A DNA stretch of 16,210 bases, from the NCBI GenBank assembly GCA_027356675.1, contig DAHVXO010000261.1, positions 1-16,210 of the forward strand. The letters are read 5' to 3'. Both the position numbers and the translations under genes were made by a program. This document shows, piece after piece, positions 15,235-16,210 of this stretch. The number at the start of each line of letters is the position of its first letter. Within the stretch, counting starts at the first letter, position 1. The stretch is from Symbiobacteriaceae bacterium. GTDB lineage: Bacteria > Bacillota_E > Symbiobacteriia > Symbiobacteriales > Symbiobacteriaceae. The notes under the pieces are model-generated. The model made no database searches, was not told where the DNA came from, and was given only the letters and a program-made list of their open reading frames with translations.

Positions 15235-15438
15235 ATGGCCGTACGATGCACCGATTGCGGGCATGAAATGTCCGATGAGGTCGCCGCAGCGCAGATTACG
15301 GACATGTTCCCACCGCTGGGAACCGCAGGAGGCGGGCCTACCGATTGGGTCACGGGCTTCCTGGCGGCTGGCTGCAACCGGAACGGGATCAAATGCCCCG
15401 TGTGCAAGAAAACGGAACGGTGGGATGGCACCCCCTAG
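15235..15438 (+). CDS. Small zinc-ribbon protein, last gene of the cluster
   Basis: A 67-residue protein with C5-TD-C8 near the N-terminus and C54-PV-C57 near the C-terminus, plus C47. This looks like a four-cysteine zinc ribbon. ATG 15235 lies ten bases after GGAGGG, 18 bases after the SUMT-HemD stop; an in-frame GTG at 15226 is too close to that site. A strong hairpin starts 17 bases after the stop. It resembles the 60-residue protein at 10592 only in size and knuckle pattern; I see no clear sequence similarity beyond that. No family recognised. It may belong to cofactor handling by association. Confidence 0.68.
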   Translation: MAVRCTDCGHEMSDEVAAAQITDMFPPLGTAGGGPTDWVTGFLAAGCNRNGIKCPVCKKTERWDGTP

Positions 15439-15454
15439 GACACCGGACCGAGAT

Positions 15455-15485
15455 GCGGGCCCTGCACGCTGTGTGCAGGGCCCGC
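15455..15485 (+). terminator. Likely terminator of the dsr/siroheme cluster
   Basis: GCGGGCCCTGCAC (15455-15467) pairs perfectly over 13 bp with GTGCAGGGCCCGC (15473-15485) around a five-base loop. It lies 17 bases after the last + strand stop, between convergent genes. The following bases (GCTGGTTGTGT) are only weakly T-rich, so termination may rely on the very stable stem. Being symmetrical, it could also serve the - strand gene. Confidence 0.7.
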
Positions 15486-15653
15486 GCTGGTTGTGTCAGG
15501 GCGGTACCGCCAACTCTTCGCAACAACACCGTGCCAAGGGTGTGACTTTGTAGGAGGACGCCTACCGTGCAGGGGTCCAATCAGAGTCCTCTGCGGAATC
15601 CCCTTCGAGTAATGAGACCCGTACAGTTCACCTGGGGCGTGGCTTGCGTAGAA
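15486..15653. other. Convergent intergenic remainder with small palindromes
   Basis: This stretch separates the cluster's terminator from the end of the - strand gene. It holds a perfect 12-base palindrome, GGCGGTACCGCC (15500-15511), and a small inverted repeat, GTAGG/CCTAC (15550-15565). I see no credible gene or promoter here. The AGGGCGGTACCGC run resembles a T-box core, but the rest of a T-box is missing. Confidence 0.4.
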
Positions 15654-16210
15654 CTAAGCCCGGGCCACCCGGGTCCAGCACTCGGACCGGATAGACTCCT
15701 CCACCGCCTCCAGCACCAGCTGGCAGCACAGGCCATCCAGGAAGGAGGGCATCGGCTCTCGCCGTTCCACCAGGGCCTCCATCAGCTCCCGCACCTCATG
15801 AATGAAGGAATGCTCATAGCCGATGTTGTGCCCGGTGGGCCACCAGACCCCGCCATACGGGTGTGCCGGATGCCCCAGGACAATGGTCCGGAATCCCTGG
15901 CGATCCGCCGGCTCCGTGCTGTCGTAAAACTCCAACTCAGTCATCCGCTCCATGTGGAAGCGGATGCTTCCCATGCTGCCGTTGATCTCAAAGGTGTGGC
16001 CATTCTTGTGCCCCGCGGCCAGCCGGGTCGCCTCGAAGCTGCCCGTGGCCCCGCCTGCGAAGCGGGCCAGGAAGAGCGAGGCATCATCCACCGTAACATC
16101 CCCCTCCTCGGCAGAGGCTACAGCGGTGAGACCCGACCCCCCAGCCTCGCTGGGCAGCGGGCGGCGCTTAATGAAGGTCGACTCCATCCCCACCACCGAC
16201 TCGATCTCGC
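15654..16210 (-). CDS. Gfo/Idh/MocA-family oxidoreductase, C-terminal part
   Basis: The frame is open to the right edge of the window, so the start and the N-terminal NAD(P)-binding domain lie beyond 16210; about 185 C-terminal residues are visible. The sequence fits the substrate-binding domain of Gfo/Idh/MocA sugar or inositol dehydrogenases. It has DDASLFLARFAGGATGSFEA, an adjoining TRLAAGHKNGHTFEINGSMG segment, then ERMTELEFYD, WWPTGHNIGYEHSFIHEV and a C-terminal DGLCCQLVLEAVEES. Such enzymes oxidise or reduce sugars, inositols or related polyols. It faces the dsr cluster and has no visible functional link, so it marks the cluster's boundary. The TAG stop is at 15654-15656. Substrate cannot be told. 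Confidence 0.85.
   Translation of the reverse strand, partial: EIESVVGMESTFIKRRPLPSEAGGSGLTAVASAEEGDVTVDDASLFLARFAGGATGSFEATRLAAGHKNGHTFEINGSMGSIRFHMERMTELEFYDSTEPADRQGFRTIVLGHPAHPYGGVWWPTGHNIGYEHSFIHEVRELMEALVERREPMPSFLDGLCCQLVLEAVEESIRSECWTRVARA

Noticed and set aside
15498..15514. T-box-like AGGGCGGTACCGC sequence
   Set aside because: The usual T-box core has TGGTACCGCG, and there is no stem I/specifier region or following terminator, nor a downstream + strand gene of the expected type.
15567..16210. Open + strand frame from a GTG at 15567 with AGGAGG nine bases upstream, running to the window edge without a stop
   Set aside because: It lies exactly opposite, codon for codon, to a - strand frame that clearly encodes a Gfo/Idh/MocA protein; its own translation looks like nothing known, so it is probably a high-GC shadow.
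1..16210. CRISPR arrays, tRNA/rRNA genes, insertion sequences or prophage genes
   Set aside because: No direct-repeat arrays, RNA gene signatures, transposase motifs or terminal repeats were seen on either strand.

Overview
The window carries one long + strand gene cluster for dissimilatory sulfite reduction (dsr), bases ~124 to 15438, followed by a convergent - strand sugar-type oxidoreductase cut by the right edge. The DNA is GC-rich (about 60-65% by eye), with strong GGAGG-type ribosome binding sites, several GTG starts and tightly packed genes. This would suit a high-GC, anaerobic, sulfite- or sulfate-reducing Bacillota (Desulfotomaculum/Moorella-like) or another deep-branching sulfite reducer. 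The taxon is an inference; nothing here fixes it.

Layout. (1) 1-123: leader with a perfect 12-bp hairpin. (2) 124-3111: a first membrane cytochrome b / HdrD-like pair (a DsrMK paralogue) and an RsbRD_N-like protein with a Cys-rich tail. (3) 3115-7990: complete dsrMKJOP, the transmembrane electron-transfer complex. (4) 7991-8139: a non-coding gap with a CRP/FNR (HcpR-like) palindrome. (5) 8140-10564: dsrC, dsrA, dsrB. (6) 10592-12202: a small zinc ribbon where dsrD often lies, then dsrN. (7) 12196-13131: a regulator with three tandem HTH domains. (8) 13152-15216: siroheme synthesis, a precorrin-2 dehydrogenase and a SUMT-HemD fusion. (9) 15235-15438: a second small zinc ribbon, then a 13-bp terminator-like hairpin. 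(10) 15654-16210: C-terminal part of a Gfo/Idh/MocA oxidoreductase on the - strand.

How it works together. SUMT-HemD and the dehydrogenase make sirohydrochlorin/siroheme and DsrN amidates it. DsrAB uses the cofactor to reduce sulfite and loads sulfur onto DsrC's C-terminal cysteines. DsrMKJOP, perhaps with the extra MK pair, feeds electrons from the membrane to reduce the DsrC trisulfide. No sat, apr or qmo genes are in the window, so it shows sulfite reduction only.

Most notable points: the extra MK module; a DsrC lacking the usual N-terminal part; a DsrB with a full CX5C...CX3C cluster motif rather than the Desulfovibrio-type arrangement; a zinc ribbon in the dsrD position; a triple-HTH regulator inside the operon; and a shortened HemD domain.
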